NCBI GenBank assembly: GCA_963650915.1
Contig: CAVJMJ010000010.1
Location: 16,643-80,642, forward strand
Source: UBA4636 sp963650915
Lineage (GTDB): Bacteria > Bacillota > Clostridia > Christensenellales > Borkfalkiaceae
Direction: 5' to 3'
DNA length: 64,000 bases
Positions within the stretch are counted from its first letter, which is position 1. Every line of letters begins with the position of its first letter. A program made the position numbers and the translations under genes. Below, piece after piece: positions 8,713 to 17,540 of the stretch. Below the pieces are notes generated by a model, which saw nothing but the letters and a program-made list of their open reading frames with translations, was not told the DNA's origin and searched no databases.

Positions 8713-9837
8713 ATGAACATTGCTATTGCGGGCGCAACGGGCGTAGTCGGAAGAAAAATTATCGAAATTTTGGAAGAACGCCGATTCGTTGCCGATAATT
8801 TTTATTTTTTTGCAAGCAAAAATTCTTTCGGAAAGACTTTGAAAATTTACGGCAAAAATATTTCGGTGGAAGAACTTAACGATTTTAATGTTAAAAGTAA
8901 AAAAATCGACATCGCTTTTTTGGCTTGTCCTTCAACGGTGTCTATCTATTACGCCCCGTTATTTGCAAAAATCGGCGCAACGGTTATAGACAATTCTTCG
9001 GCGTTTAGGCTGAATAAAAACGTTCCCCTCGTCGTACCGACGGTTAACGACGAGGAAATTTTCACGCTCGCTAAAAGGGTGCAAAACAGAACGGGGCGTA
9101 AAAAAACGGGGACGACGGGGCTTAACGAAGCCGTAAAGACGGGGTATGATGACCTCGGAAAAACGGGGTGTAACGACATCGGAAAAACCGAACATAACGA
9201 CATCGGAAAAACGGGACGAGGGATAATTTCCAACCCGAATTGTTCTACGATTATGCTTATGCCGGTGCTAAACGCCCTTAAAAAATTCGGACTGAAGAAA
9301 ATTAACGTTACGACATATCAAGCCGTTTCGGGTGCGGGAAGACAGGGCGTTTTAGACCTATCGGGCGGTGAAAAACAAAATTTGAAATTCGATAAAAGAA
9401 TATATTCCAACTGTCTTTCCAAAATAGGAAAGTTCGACGAGAACGGCTACTCGGAAGAGGAAAATAAAATTATAAACGAATCGAAAAAAATTTTGCGTTT
9501 GCCACGCTTGAAAGTATCGGCAACCGCCGTGAGAGTTCCCGTTTTCAATTGCCATTCCGAAGCCGTTTACGCAGAATTTTCTTCCGTTATCGACTTAAAG
9601 TCCGTAATTTCGAAATTAAGTATAGCCCCGAGAGTTAAACTTTACCTCGACGATTACCCTACAGTGCTCGACGCCGACGGCAACGATTTTATACACGTAG
9701 GCAGGGTGAGAAAAGACATATCTAATCCGCGTGGATTGCAACTTTGGATTACCTCGGACAATTTGAGAACGGGTGCCGCGCTAAACGCCGTTTTAATTGC
9801 CGAAATCTTACAAAAAACGCCGATAATCGACATATAG
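8713..9837 (+). CDS. asd: Aspartate-semialdehyde dehydrogenase with a repeat insertion
   Basis: Makes aspartate semialdehyde from aspartyl phosphate with NADPH, the branch point to lysine, threonine and methionine. MNIAIAGATGVVGRKI is the nucleotide-binding start, SNPNCST holds the catalytic cysteine (C177), YQAVSGAG follows, and RVPVFNCHSEAVYAEF carries the C-terminal substrate histidine region. The usual length is about 330-340; here it is 374 because residues about 121-168 are an extra segment just before the active site. It contains three 8-residue repeats of the type K-T-G-x-N-D-I-G. I chose the ATG that starts the Rossmann fold; GTG 8692 would add seven residues. dapB follows 57 bp later. 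Confidence 0.92.
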   Translation: MNIAIAGATGVVGRKIIEILEERRFVADNFYFFASKNSFGKTLKIYGKNISVEELNDFNVKSKKIDIAFLACPSTVSIYYAPLFAKIGATVIDNSSAFRLNKNVPLVVPTVNDEEIFTLAKRVQNRTGRKKTGTTGLNEAVKTGYDDLGKTGCNDIGKTEHNDIGKTGRGIISNPNCSTIMLMPVLNALKKFGLKKINVTTYQAVSGAGRQGVLDLSGGEKQNLKFDKRIYSNCLSKIGKFDENGYSEEENKIINESKKILRLPRLKVSATAVRVPVFNCHSEAVYAEFSSVIDLKSVISKLSIAPRVKLYLDDYPTVLDADGNDFIHVGRVRKDISNPRGLQLWITSDNLRTGAALNAVLIAEILQKTPIIDI

Positions 9838-9894
9838 AGGCACTTTTCGCATTTATACAAAGTAATACCATATAGCAAAAAAGGGAGGCTTTTT

Positions 9895-10590
9895 ATGATA
9901 AACGTACTAATATCCGGCATAAGCGGAAATATGGGCAAAGCCGTGTATTTAAACAAAACGGATAACCTTAATATTACTTGCGGGGTGGATTTAAACCGCA
10001 CGCAAGGTTTCGATTGTCCCGTTTATAAAAGTTTCGGCGAAGTAAAGGAAAACGTCGATTTGGTTATAGATTTTTCGTCAAGAGGAGTTTTTAAAGAACT
10101 TTGTAAATTCGTAAAAACTACCAAATGCGCGCTAATATCGGGAACAACGGGGCTTACGGAGAAAGATAGGTCGGCTATCGAAAAATTATCGGAAACGGTT
10201 CCTGTCTTCATTTCGGCAAACATGTCTTTCGGAATAAACTTTTTAACCTCTTTATTTAAAAGTTTAAGTCAAACGGTTGACGGGCTTGACATAGATATAA
10301 TCGAAAAACATCGCAAAAATAAAAAGGACGCCCCTTCCGGCACCGCATTGATGCTACGCGACGCCCTGAAAAAACTAACCGAAAATAATATAACGGTACA
10401 CTCGCTTCGAGCCGGCGATATCGTCGGCGAGCACGAAATTATTTTTACAAAAGGTTCGGAAACAATCACCGTAAAGCACGTTGCTTATTCACGTAACGTA
10501 TTTGCCGAAGGCGCGGTAAAAATAGCGGAAAAACTCCCCTTCATGAAAAAAGGTCTTTATACCGCCGAAGACTTTTCGAGTTTTTTATAA
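9895..10590 (+). CDS. dapB: 4-hydroxy-tetrahydrodipicolinate reductase
   Basis: 231 residues, slightly short for DapB. It reduces 4-hydroxy-tetrahydrodipicolinate with NAD(P)H in the diaminopimelate/lysine pathway. INVLISGISGNMGKAV is the dinucleotide fold, SGTTGLTEKD is the family loop, and EKHRKNKKDAPSGTA has the catalytic His/Lys and the KDAPSGTA signature. GGGAGG lies 7 nt before the ATG. It forms a unit with asd. dapA is not in this window. Confidence 0.94.
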   Translation: MINVLISGISGNMGKAVYLNKTDNLNITCGVDLNRTQGFDCPVYKSFGEVKENVDLVIDFSSRGVFKELCKFVKTTKCALISGTTGLTEKDRSAIEKLSETVPVFISANMSFGINFLTSLFKSLSQTVDGLDIDIIEKHRKNKKDAPSGTALMLRDALKKLTENNITVHSLRAGDIVGEHEIIFTKGSETITVKHVAYSRNVFAEGAVKIAEKLPFMKKGLYTAEDFSSFL

Positions 10591-10716
10591 GCGTATTTTT
10601 TGTAAGAATAAAATAAATTAAATGTTTTATAAGCGCAAAATAAATTGCAGGTTGTTATAAGCATAAACAAACTACACGTTTTTATAAGCATAAAAAATTT
10701 ATAAGCAAAAAACAAA
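10591..10716. repeat. Degenerate repeats between dapB and aspartokinase
   Basis: TTATAAGCATAAA(C/A)AAA(T/C)TACACGT recurs about four times between the two convergent genes. Confidence 0.6.
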
Positions 10717-11736
10717 TTACACGTATTTTTTAAGAGCAATATAGACTAATTTTATCGCAACGGTTTTTTCTATTTCCGTTGCGATTTCCGTTTTATAATA
10801 TGAACTTTTTAAAATACAGCCCAAATTATGTAATGCCGAACTAAGTGCGACTTTTATTATATTATCGTTGAGTTTTCTTCCTATAATTATTATTTTATCG
10901 CCTTTTTGTCCGATGCCGAAAACTTTGGGCGTTTTGGTTTTATATCTATTCTTAACGACGGTACTTTGCGATAAATCGTCAAAGGTATTTTTGACTATAA
11001 TTTGCGTTTTTGTGCCGATAACGGGCTTATAGGTCGATTTATGTAAAACTTGGAAGTTCAATACGGATAGCCTTTTCAAATCTTTATATGCCATTACGTT
11101 TACCGTGCGACTACCCTCCGATATGTTAGGATTTACGCATTTTATACCGCAAACGTCGGTATAGTTTTCGTAAAAATCGGCTTTTAAAAGTTTACATAGG
11201 TATGCTCCGCTCAGGTCGCTTCCGCCACGCTCCAAAAGTTTTATTTTGCCGTTATCGTTAACGTAAAATCCGGGGATTACCACACCGCCGTTTAAGTCCG
11301 TTTTAAAAATCGCCCTTCTTGATTTTAATACGTCGAATTTTCCCCTTTTAAAATACAGAATTTTGCTTGCGTCGACGAATCGGTAATTTAGATAGGACGC
11401 GACTATTTTTGCCGTTAAATATTCTCCCCGAGAAACTATATAATCTTTGTCATAGGGTAAATTACGAAATTCGCCTTCGATATCTATATTTACGCCCGAC
11501 TTTTCTTTTAAATACTCGTAGCGGGATATAATTTCCTTTCTTAGTGCGGTATCGGTAAAATTTTCATATAAACGTATCAATAAATCGGTGACCTTTATGT
11601 CATTTGAAAACCTTTTACCCAACGCCGAAACAACTATTACTTTTCTTAACGGCGAAGAATAAACTATTTCCCTTATTCTTTCAAGTCCCTCTTTGGTAGA
11701 TAGTGAACTCCCGCCGAATTTGCAAACGCAAAGCAT
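10717..11736 (-). CDS. Aspartokinase
   Basis: Phosphorylates aspartate, the first step of the pathway that asd and dapB continue. CKFGGSSL near the N-terminus is the amino-acid kinase signature. ERGGSDLSGAYLCKLL and YTDVCGIKCVNP are the aspartate/nucleotide-binding blocks. At 339 residues it is shorter than the usual 400-450: only one weak ACT-like region (GIGQKGDKIIIIGRKL to the end) remains, so feedback control may be reduced or may rest with the neighbouring ACT protein. AAGGGG lies 8 nt before the ATG. It lies 88 bp downstream of the PheB-like gene in the same direction. Confidence 0.88.
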   Translation of the reverse strand: MLCVCKFGGSSLSTKEGLERIREIVYSSPLRKVIVVSALGKRFSNDIKVTDLLIRLYENFTDTALRKEIISRYEYLKEKSGVNIDIEGEFRNLPYDKDYIVSRGEYLTAKIVASYLNYRFVDASKILYFKRGKFDVLKSRRAIFKTDLNGGVVIPGFYVNDNGKIKLLERGGSDLSGAYLCKLLKADFYENYTDVCGIKCVNPNISEGSRTVNVMAYKDLKRLSVLNFQVLHKSTYKPVIGTKTQIIVKNTFDDLSQSTVVKNRYKTKTPKVFGIGQKGDKIIIIGRKLNDNIIKVALSSALHNLGCILKSSYYKTEIATEIEKTVAIKLVYIALKKYV

Positions 11737-11737
11737 A

Positions 11738-11793
11738 AAAAAACACCCCTTAAGTTTATAATATGATACAAACCCAAAGGATGTTTATTTTTT
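11738..11793 (-). promoter_or_regulatory. Possible hairpin covering the aspartokinase ribosome binding site
   Basis: On the minus strand AAACATCC and GGGGTGTTT can pair across about 31 nt. The right arm contains the ribosome binding site, and a T run reaches the ATG. It could be an attenuator or a translational switch; the stem is short and has a G-T pair. Confidence 0.3.
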
Positions 11794-11824
11794 AAAAAAG
11801 TGAGCCTATAAGCCGATTAACGAC

Positions 11825-12256
11825 CTATTCGACGGCAACGACGTTTGCACTTTTTACGTGGTTTATCTTCTTTAATTCTTTAACCATCGACTGCGTATCG
11901 ATGCTTAAATTGCTTACGTCGATAACTATCGTAATAAACGACACACTGCTTATCGGAAGCGTGGAGTTTATGGTTATGATGTTACCGCCGTAAGAATAGA
12001 TATCCTGCATCACGTTGCTTAATACCCCTGCGGCGTCCGCCAACTTTAAAGTAACAACCGCTTTTTTGCCGTACGACTTAGAAGCGGTAAAAATTTTATC
12101 TTTATACTTATAGAAAGTGGAACGGCTTATTCCCGTTTCCTTACAAGATAAACTGACGCTCTTTTTTTCGTCTTCGACAAGGCTTTTTGCCTTTAAGACA
12201 AGTTCGTAATAATTTGGTAATATCGACTTATCGACAATTAAATATTCCGACCCCAT
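11825..12256 (-). CDS. PheB-like ACT-domain protein (UPF0735 family)
   Basis: 143 residues, the family's normal size. The first 65 residues have a helix-turn-helix look (SCKETGISRSTFYKYKDKIF) and the rest is an ACT domain (VTLKLADAAGVLSNVMQDIYSYGGNIITIN). The family includes PheB of Bacillus and sits with threonine/phenylalanine branch genes; ACT domains bind amino acids. Here it precedes aspartokinase, so it may sense a pathway product. GAGGG precedes the ATG, and a good promoter lies at 12330-12358. Confidence 0.88.
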   Translation of the reverse strand: MGSEYLIVDKSILPNYYELVLKAKSLVEDEKKSVSLSCKETGISRSTFYKYKDKIFTASKSYGKKAVVTLKLADAAGVLSNVMQDIYSYGGNIITINSTLPISSVSFITIVIDVSNLSIDTQSMVKELKKINHVKSANVVAVE

Positions 12257-12329
12257 TTTTTAACCCTCGTATAACATATTTATTGTTTGCGAAAACAGCG
12301 AAAAAGCATTTTCCCTGTTCTCGTATGAT

Positions 12330-12358
12330 ATTATACACTGTTTAAGACAAAAAGACAA
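12330..12358 (-). promoter_or_regulatory. Promoter of the PheB-like gene
   Basis: The minus strand reads TTGTCT, 17 bp, TATAAT, close to the vegetative consensus, about 70 bp before the start codon. Confidence 0.75.
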
Positions 12359-12537
12359 CTGTTTTTTAGGGTAGGATTAATTTTTTTATAAAAATTTTTT
12401 ATTGTTTTTGTGTTACAAACAGTTAAAAACCGCTTGCAAACTGATAGATCGGTCAAAAAAGTATTATACTCTGCCAAAATACCTAAAAACTACCCCTTCG
12501 AACTTTTTTAATGGTCTCGAAAAAATGCTTACGACCG

Positions 12538-13881
12538 TTAAATTACCGTTTTAAAGCAACTTTCTGTCGCCGTAACCTCGATTTCCAAAATTTGGTCTCC
12601 GCGCTTGACGGTGAAAATCGCCTTTTCGTCTTCAAGCATATTAAGCACTATGTCCACGAGGTAATAATTTCTGTCTATTTTTGTTTTTACGCCGTTTAAT
12701 TCCAAATATAAGACCACGTCGCCGACATTTAAAATTCCTTGCATCTTAGAATTACTTTCGATATTCGTTATCGTAACGTCTGAAATTATATTCGTGCGCT
12801 TGGTTGTGCCGTCGTAAACCCCTCTTACGTTATCGTCTGTAACCGTTATGCCGAAAAAGGCTTTGTCTATCGTGGTGTTGCTTTTTCCTATACATTCCGA
12901 CGCGAAATGGCGCATGCAACCCGAAATTATACTCGTCGGTATGGCGTAGTTTACACCGTCGACGTTGGTCAATACGCTTTTTGCGTTTACGATGCCTATA
13001 AGTTCGCCTTTATCGTTAAAAAGACCGCCGCCGGAATTACCCGGACTTACGGCTGCATCGAAACGCAAAACCCTCATTGAAGTCTGATCGCCGTAAGCGT
13101 TTTTTAGGGTGATTTTTTCGGATATAACGCTTAACACACCGCGTGTTGCCGAAATTCCGTTACCGGAAGGATTGCCTATCGCAAAAACCGTTTCGCCCAA
13201 AGTTAAATCGTAAATATCGGCAAACTTTACCGCCGTCACGCAAGAATTTTTAATGGCATCGCTTGCTTTTACCGACAAAACGGCAAGGTCGTAAGTTGTG
13301 CTTCCGCCCTCGAATTTTGCTTCGAAGGAATAAGGGCTTCCGCTTACTTGACTTCCGTAAACGTAAACGTTTATCGTTTGAGGAAAATTATCGTTCTCCC
13401 CTGCGTTTTCGTTATAGACGACGTGAAAATTGGTAATTATTATTGCGTCGCCGTTAGACTTGTCTACCGAATAAAAGACGCCTGCCCCCGCACTTTTGGT
13501 CGTAGTACCGTTATACGAGCATACGATACTGCAAACCGAAGTAACCGCTTTGTTTACCGTTTCCTCGTCGTTTTTGTTTTCGGGCGAAAAGTAGGCTTTG
13601 ATAAAATCGTCCAAAGTGCCCGAAAAATTACCCGATTGGGTCATTTCGTTGTATAAATCGACAACGGTGTACCCGTCGTTGAAGTTTACGCCGTCACGCC
13701 CAGCCGTTCCGTTCGTTCCGCTTTCGCCCTTTAAACTCAAAAGCCATTCCTTTTCGGTGCCCGTAAAGCCGTTGTCAACGGCAATTTCGTAAGCGGATTT
13801 TCCGCGTATAAGAGGTGAACACGAAGTTAAAAAAACAACTAAACATATCGACGTTATAATCAAAAATATTTTCTTTTTCAT
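12538..13881 (-). CDS. HtrA/DegP-like serine protease lipoprotein
   Basis: 447 residues. A signal peptide ends in the lipobox LTSC (residues 18-21), so the protein is anchored outside the membrane. A short collagen-like Gly-x-y run (GESGTNGTAGRDG, near residue 53) lies before the protease. The trypsin-like triad is complete: His in ITNFHVV, Asp in TYDLAVLSV, Ser in SPGNSGGGLF. A single C-terminal PDZ-like region (from about residue 340, FFGITVTDDN) follows. It probably degrades or refolds damaged surface proteins. AGGAG precedes the ATG. It is a single-gene unit. Confidence 0.88.
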   Translation of the reverse strand: MKKKIFLIITSICLVVFLTSCSPLIRGKSAYEIAVDNGFTGTEKEWLLSLKGESGTNGTAGRDGVNFNDGYTVVDLYNEMTQSGNFSGTLDDFIKAYFSPENKNDEETVNKAVTSVCSIVCSYNGTTTKSAGAGVFYSVDKSNGDAIIITNFHVVYNENAGENDNFPQTINVYVYGSQVSGSPYSFEAKFEGGSTTYDLAVLSVKASDAIKNSCVTAVKFADIYDLTLGETVFAIGNPSGNGISATRGVLSVISEKITLKNAYGDQTSMRVLRFDAAVSPGNSGGGLFNDKGELIGIVNAKSVLTNVDGVNYAIPTSIISGCMRHFASECIGKSNTTIDKAFFGITVTDDNVRGVYDGTTKRTNIISDVTITNIESNSKMQGILNVGDVVLYLELNGVKTKIDRNYYLVDIVLNMLEDEKAIFTVKRGDQILEIEVTATESCFKTVI

Positions 13882-14217
13882 CTTACTCCTGAAATTCGGT
13901 TTAAATTCGGCATTGCCGACCGAATTGAATTTTACAACTTTTATTTTTTTGTATACGATTATTTTTTATTCGGTATACGTTTTTATAGGGTTTTCGTTTA
14001 ATGTTTTATTTTGGTATACGGTAATGTTTTCTATGGTATACGGTTATTTTAGCCGTTACCGAAAACTAAAACAACCGAGTTTTTTTGCTTAAAAACCAAA
14101 CAAGCGAGTTTTTTACTCAAAAATCGAAACAAGCGAGTTTTTAGTAAAAGGGCTTTTAATAATTTACCGATTATAAAAAACTAATAAAAACTAACCCGAC
14201 GGGTATCGTCAAAATCG
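13882..14217. repeat. GTATAC-rich and AAGCGAGTTTTT repeats upstream of sepF
   Basis: Between divergent genes there are five short units containing GTATACG (13952-14045), then three copies of an AAACAAGCGAGTTTTTT phrase (14070-14145). No gene is seen. Confidence 0.65.
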
Positions 14218-14247
14218 TTTACAAACGAGATAATTGTGTGCTATACT
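14218..14247 (+). promoter_or_regulatory. Promoter of sepF
   Basis: TTTACA, 18 bp, TATACT, about 50 bp before the sepF start. Confidence 0.55.
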
Positions 14248-14298
14248 TATTTAGAAGATTAACTATTGCGTCGCCATAAAGGCGACGAGGAGGATATT

Positions 14299-14649
14299 AT
14301 GGGTTTATTCGATTTCTTTGTAAAGGAAACCCCGATAGAGGAAAAAAAGTCGACCAAAAAAACCAACCGACAAATGAACTTCGGCGGTAAAACGGGAACC
14401 GAAAACAGACGGTCGGACGAGAACGTTTCGGTAAGAGTCTTTAAACCGACTTCTTTTGACGACGTATGTGAAATTATTGACTTTTTATTGCTAAACAAAC
14501 CCGCCGTCGTAAATATGGAAGCGGTAAAAGACGATACCACCCAACGCGTTATGGATATTTTAAGCGGGGCGTGTTACGCTTTGCACGGCGATATTTCGGA
14601 AATATCCCAAAATATCTACTTAATCTCGCCGGACGGACAAGCAATTTAG
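14299..14649 (+). CDS. sepF: Cell division protein SepF
   Basis: 116 residues. GAGGAGG lies just before ATG 14299. SepF bundles FtsZ and tethers it to the membrane during septation in Gram-positive bacteria. MGLFDFFVKE is the amphipathic membrane-binding start; the conserved core runs from VRVFKPTSFDDVCEIIDFLLLNKPAVVNM to LSGACYALHGDI...YLISP, including the conserved glycine of the dimer interface. It stands alone here, without the usual ylm/divIVA neighbours. Confidence 0.95.
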   Translation: MGLFDFFVKETPIEEKKSTKKTNRQMNFGGKTGTENRRSDENVSVRVFKPTSFDDVCEIIDFLLLNKPAVVNMEAVKDDTTQRVMDILSGACYALHGDISEISQNIYLISPDGQAI

Positions 14650-14754
14650 CCAATAATTTTTAGCGTAATTTTTAAACGAATTTTAAAAACCGATTTTGCC
14701 GTTAGCCGGTAGCAGTTTGCAGTTTGCCGTTAGGTCGACAATAATTTACCGTGC

Positions 14755-14820
14755 ACGACCGATAACGTCAAAATAAATTTATAACGTCAAAATAAATTTA
14801 TAACGTCAAAATAAATCTAC
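14755..14820. repeat. Three 19-bp direct repeats
   Basis: AACGTCAAAATAAATTTAT occurs three times in tandem downstream of sepF. Confidence 0.75.
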
Positions 14821-14900
14821 AAGTTAAATTATACTCTATTACGTTAAATTCTATAATTTAAAATGCACAACATATAACTTAAAACATCGACTATAATCTT

Positions 14901-14934
14901 AAAATGCACTTCGACGCGAAGTGCATTTTTTTTA
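14901..14934. terminator. Bidirectional terminator between sepF and the double-HTH gene
   Basis: AAAATGCACTTCG and CGAAGTGCATTTTTTTT form a perfect stem with T runs in both directions. Confidence 0.85.
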
Positions 14935-15411
14935 TTCGTCTATAAGACCTAAGACTATCAACCTCGAATTGATTCCGCCGATGGTTCTGTTGTGAGCCTG
15001 AGCCATTTTTGCAAGACTTTTACCGCTTAAAAACTCTTTTTCGAGTTTGTCTTCTTCCTCTTTCGTCCAACGCTTTTTGGAAGCGTTTTCATCCTGCAAT
15101 AAACCGAATGATACCAACCTCGAAATTATTCCGCTGTTCTTTCTGTGATGAATTTTTGCAAGCCTTTCGACGGAATATCCCTTTTCGAATTCGGCTTTGA
15201 GTTTTTCTTCCTCTTCCTCAGTCCACTTGCGATTGTCGTTCATAAGCCTTTCCGATTCGGTTTTGTTCTCAAAATAGCGTGCGTATCTTCTCAAATAATA
15301 AACGGCGGTGACGGCGTACCCCCTTGCTTCTTCGGATGCCGTTTCGTCATCGATAAGATTAACGTAGTAATCTATCGCCGCATTAAGTTTGGTAGTTTTT
15401 TCTTTTGCCAT
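14932..15411 (-). CDS. Small protein with two Myb/SANT-like HTH repeats
   Basis: The start is ATG 15411, with AAGG upstream; 159 residues. An N-terminal helical part (about 70 residues) precedes two similar units of about 45 residues. Each begins with W-T-x-E-E-E and contains a K-L-E/K-x-E-F block, then a helix-turn-helix with H-x-R and ends S-R-L-x-x-x-G-L. The pattern looks like a bacterial Myb/SANT-like DNA-binding fold in tandem. It probably binds DNA; no family name is certain. Confidence 0.65.
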   Translation of the reverse strand: MAKEKTTKLNAAIDYYVNLIDDETASEEARGYAVTAVYYLRRYARYFENKTESERLMNDNRKWTEEEEEKLKAEFEKGYSVERLAKIHHRKNSGIISRLVSFGLLQDENASKKRWTKEEEDKLEKEFLSGKSLAKMAQAHNRTIGGINSRLIVLGLIDE

Positions 15412-15563
15412 AAAATTTGACCGCCTTATCAGTATTTGTTTTATTATAATATATTTATCGATAAAAGTCAACGCCTTTTAAAACTATAAAAATGCCGACG
15501 TTTTTTTGAAAAACAAGCCGTAAATTTTGTCGAAATATCGAAATAAGTGCCTCTATAGGTCGA

Positions 15564-17258
15564 TTATTCGTCGTTTTTATCATTACAAGATATTGCAGTG
15601 ACTTCGCTTTCCGTTTTATTTGAAAGTAAATTTTCTATAGTTTCGGTACTTTTGAAAACGTTGGTTAAATTTATAACCTTAATCGTGTTTACGAGTTTAC
15701 GGTAATTGTCTTTTCCGACTAACCTGAAAATCAAAAACACTAACGCAAACAATACGACGGCTACGCCTATACCTATAAGCGAACCGCAAAAGTCGATGGC
15801 GACGTCCGTTATAAGGCACATTCTTCCGGGAGTAAAATATTGCAAAAATTCGGTAAAAAGTGCAAGCGAAAGGGTGCATATCGGCGATAAAAAGGTAAAA
15901 TATTTACGCTTGCACATAAATAGCAAGGTAGCAAAAATGCCCAGTCCCCACAATGCGTTAAGACCGAAATGCCCCATAAGTTTTCTTACGAAATAGTATG
16001 CGCTCGAAAACATTTTTACCTCGACGGTTTTTTCGACGACTAAGTTTTCGTCAATAGTGCTTTGACCTCTTAATACGACTTTTCCGTACCATTTAGCGAC
16101 GAGTACTCCGTCTTCCGATATAGTGGCGTTGCCTTGTACAACCGACCACTTAACGCAGTCGGAATATTTTTTCGGCGAATGGTAAAATGTAAATTTTGTC
16201 GATTGGTTGGGCATTATTACGGTATTTCCGACTATTTTTGCCGACGTAGGCGTAACGTGTTTTACCATAACCGTTTTTTCGACGAAAACCGACGGGTTAT
16301 ATATCGACGTGAACTTGATTTTTACGGTGCCGGGATTGTTAAAATACATTGCGTTGCCCGAAAAAAAGATAATCGTACTGTCAAAACTTTGACCGATACA
16401 ATCGTAGTCGGATTTTTCAAAACCATCTTTTATAACGAATAAGTCACGCATGTCCGTAAGTTTTTCGCCGTTGATAAACTCCGTATCTTTGATTTCGAGG
16501 GAGTTTATAGGTGTTTTTCCGCTCGGCTTTACCGTAACGGAAAAAGTACCGAAAACTTGACTTTCGCCGTTAGTTTTATTTACGAAAACTTTGGTCGTCC
16601 CCTCTTTTACGCCGTACGCTCGACCTTCGTATACGGTAAGAACTTCGGGGTTTTCGACTTCGTAATCGATGACGTTTGAGGCGGTTTTATCTTCGTTTAC
16701 GATTATCTTTGCCGATTCGCCGACGTTTACTATATTTTCTTTACTGCAATCGACGTTAAAACCGAATTTTAATCTTTCGGGGTGGGCGGAATCGAAAACG
16801 TCTTCACCCGCACAAAAAATCGATACTTCGTCGTATACGGCGTTATCCGAACTAAGGTATACTTTTAACTTTACGTTGCCCTTTTTTTTGAAAACTATAC
16901 CGTTTCCGTCTATCGTGGCGATACTTTCGTCGTCTAAGGCGAGGGCAACCGAGGTATCGTCGGTACCCGACGGCAAAAACTCGACCTCGGGCGTAAACTT
17001 TTCGCCGACGTAATAACAAAAGGCTATTTTGTCACGATTAACGTTAACGGCTTCCGTCTTATTCAAATTATCGTATTTTGAAGATATTTGAATGGTTTCG
17101 TCAAATTTTTCGACGACGCCTTGGGTGTGAGTTCCGCTCGTGCTTGCCGGTATAAGCGAGGAACAAATCAAACCTAAACCGAGTATAATCGTACAAACGG
17201 TTGCCGTTATCGAAAGTATCTTTATAAAGCGTATGTAGTTTTTATATCCGCTTTTCAT
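15564..17258 (-). CDS. Ig-like (Big2) protein with C-terminal VanZ domain
   Basis: Started at ATG 17258 (MKSGYKNYIRF), giving 564 residues. A first membrane helix (FIKILSITATVCTIILGLGLICS) is followed by about 400 residues of extracellular beta domains with the Big2 style (DDESIATIDGNGIVFKKKGNVKLKV; NPEVLTVYEGRAYGVKEGTTKVFV; NATISEDGVLVAKWYGKVVLRG). The last 150 residues form a VanZ-like membrane domain with four helices and the motif SLALFTEFLQYFTPGRMCLITDVAIDF. VanZ-like proteins are linked to glycopeptide and envelope-stress resistance. The insertion of Ig domains between helix 1 and helix 2 is unusual. Its place after the surface protein operon suggests an envelope role. Confidence 0.82.
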   Translation of the reverse strand: MKSGYKNYIRFIKILSITATVCTIILGLGLICSSLIPASTSGTHTQGVVEKFDETIQISSKYDNLNKTEAVNVNRDKIAFCYYVGEKFTPEVEFLPSGTDDTSVALALDDESIATIDGNGIVFKKKGNVKLKVYLSSDNAVYDEVSIFCAGEDVFDSAHPERLKFGFNVDCSKENIVNVGESAKIIVNEDKTASNVIDYEVENPEVLTVYEGRAYGVKEGTTKVFVNKTNGESQVFGTFSVTVKPSGKTPINSLEIKDTEFINGEKLTDMRDLFVIKDGFEKSDYDCIGQSFDSTIIFFSGNAMYFNNPGTVKIKFTSIYNPSVFVEKTVMVKHVTPTSAKIVGNTVIMPNQSTKFTFYHSPKKYSDCVKWSVVQGNATISEDGVLVAKWYGKVVLRGQSTIDENLVVEKTVEVKMFSSAYYFVRKLMGHFGLNALWGLGIFATLLFMCKRKYFTFLSPICTLSLALFTEFLQYFTPGRMCLITDVAIDFCGSLIGIGVAVVLFALVFLIFRLVGKDNYRKLVNTIKVINLTNVFKSTETIENLLSNKTESEVTAISCNDKNDE

Positions 17259-17439
17259 GTTGCTTGATTGCTTTATCCTGTTTTTTCTTATTATAGCATA
17301 ACGGCTAAAAATATACAAACCCTTTGTACGGATAGTTTATTAAAAATTGAAAAGGCTTTTTGATTTTTAGGTTAAAAAAGTCGTAAATACTCAAATAATC
17401 GACCTATAGGCGGGTTTTTAGATTATTTTAATATTCAAA

Positions 17440-17487
17440 AAAAGACGGCACCGATAAATTTATTTGCTAAATTCATCGGCGTCGCCT
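17440..17487 (-). terminator. Terminator of the surface protein operon
   Basis: On the minus strand a long stem (GACGCCGATGAATTTA against TAAATTTATCGGTGCCGTC) is followed by seven T. Confidence 0.85.
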
Positions 17488-17540
17488 TAAATTCTTTTTA
17501 AGAATAAATTCGTATGAATAAATTCGCTATATCCGTACGA

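Noticed and set aside
12400..12500. A T-box or amino-acid riboswitch before the PheB-like gene
   Set aside because: No specifier loop, T-box bulge or lysine-riboswitch core could be seen; the promoter at 12330-12358 leaves only a short leader.
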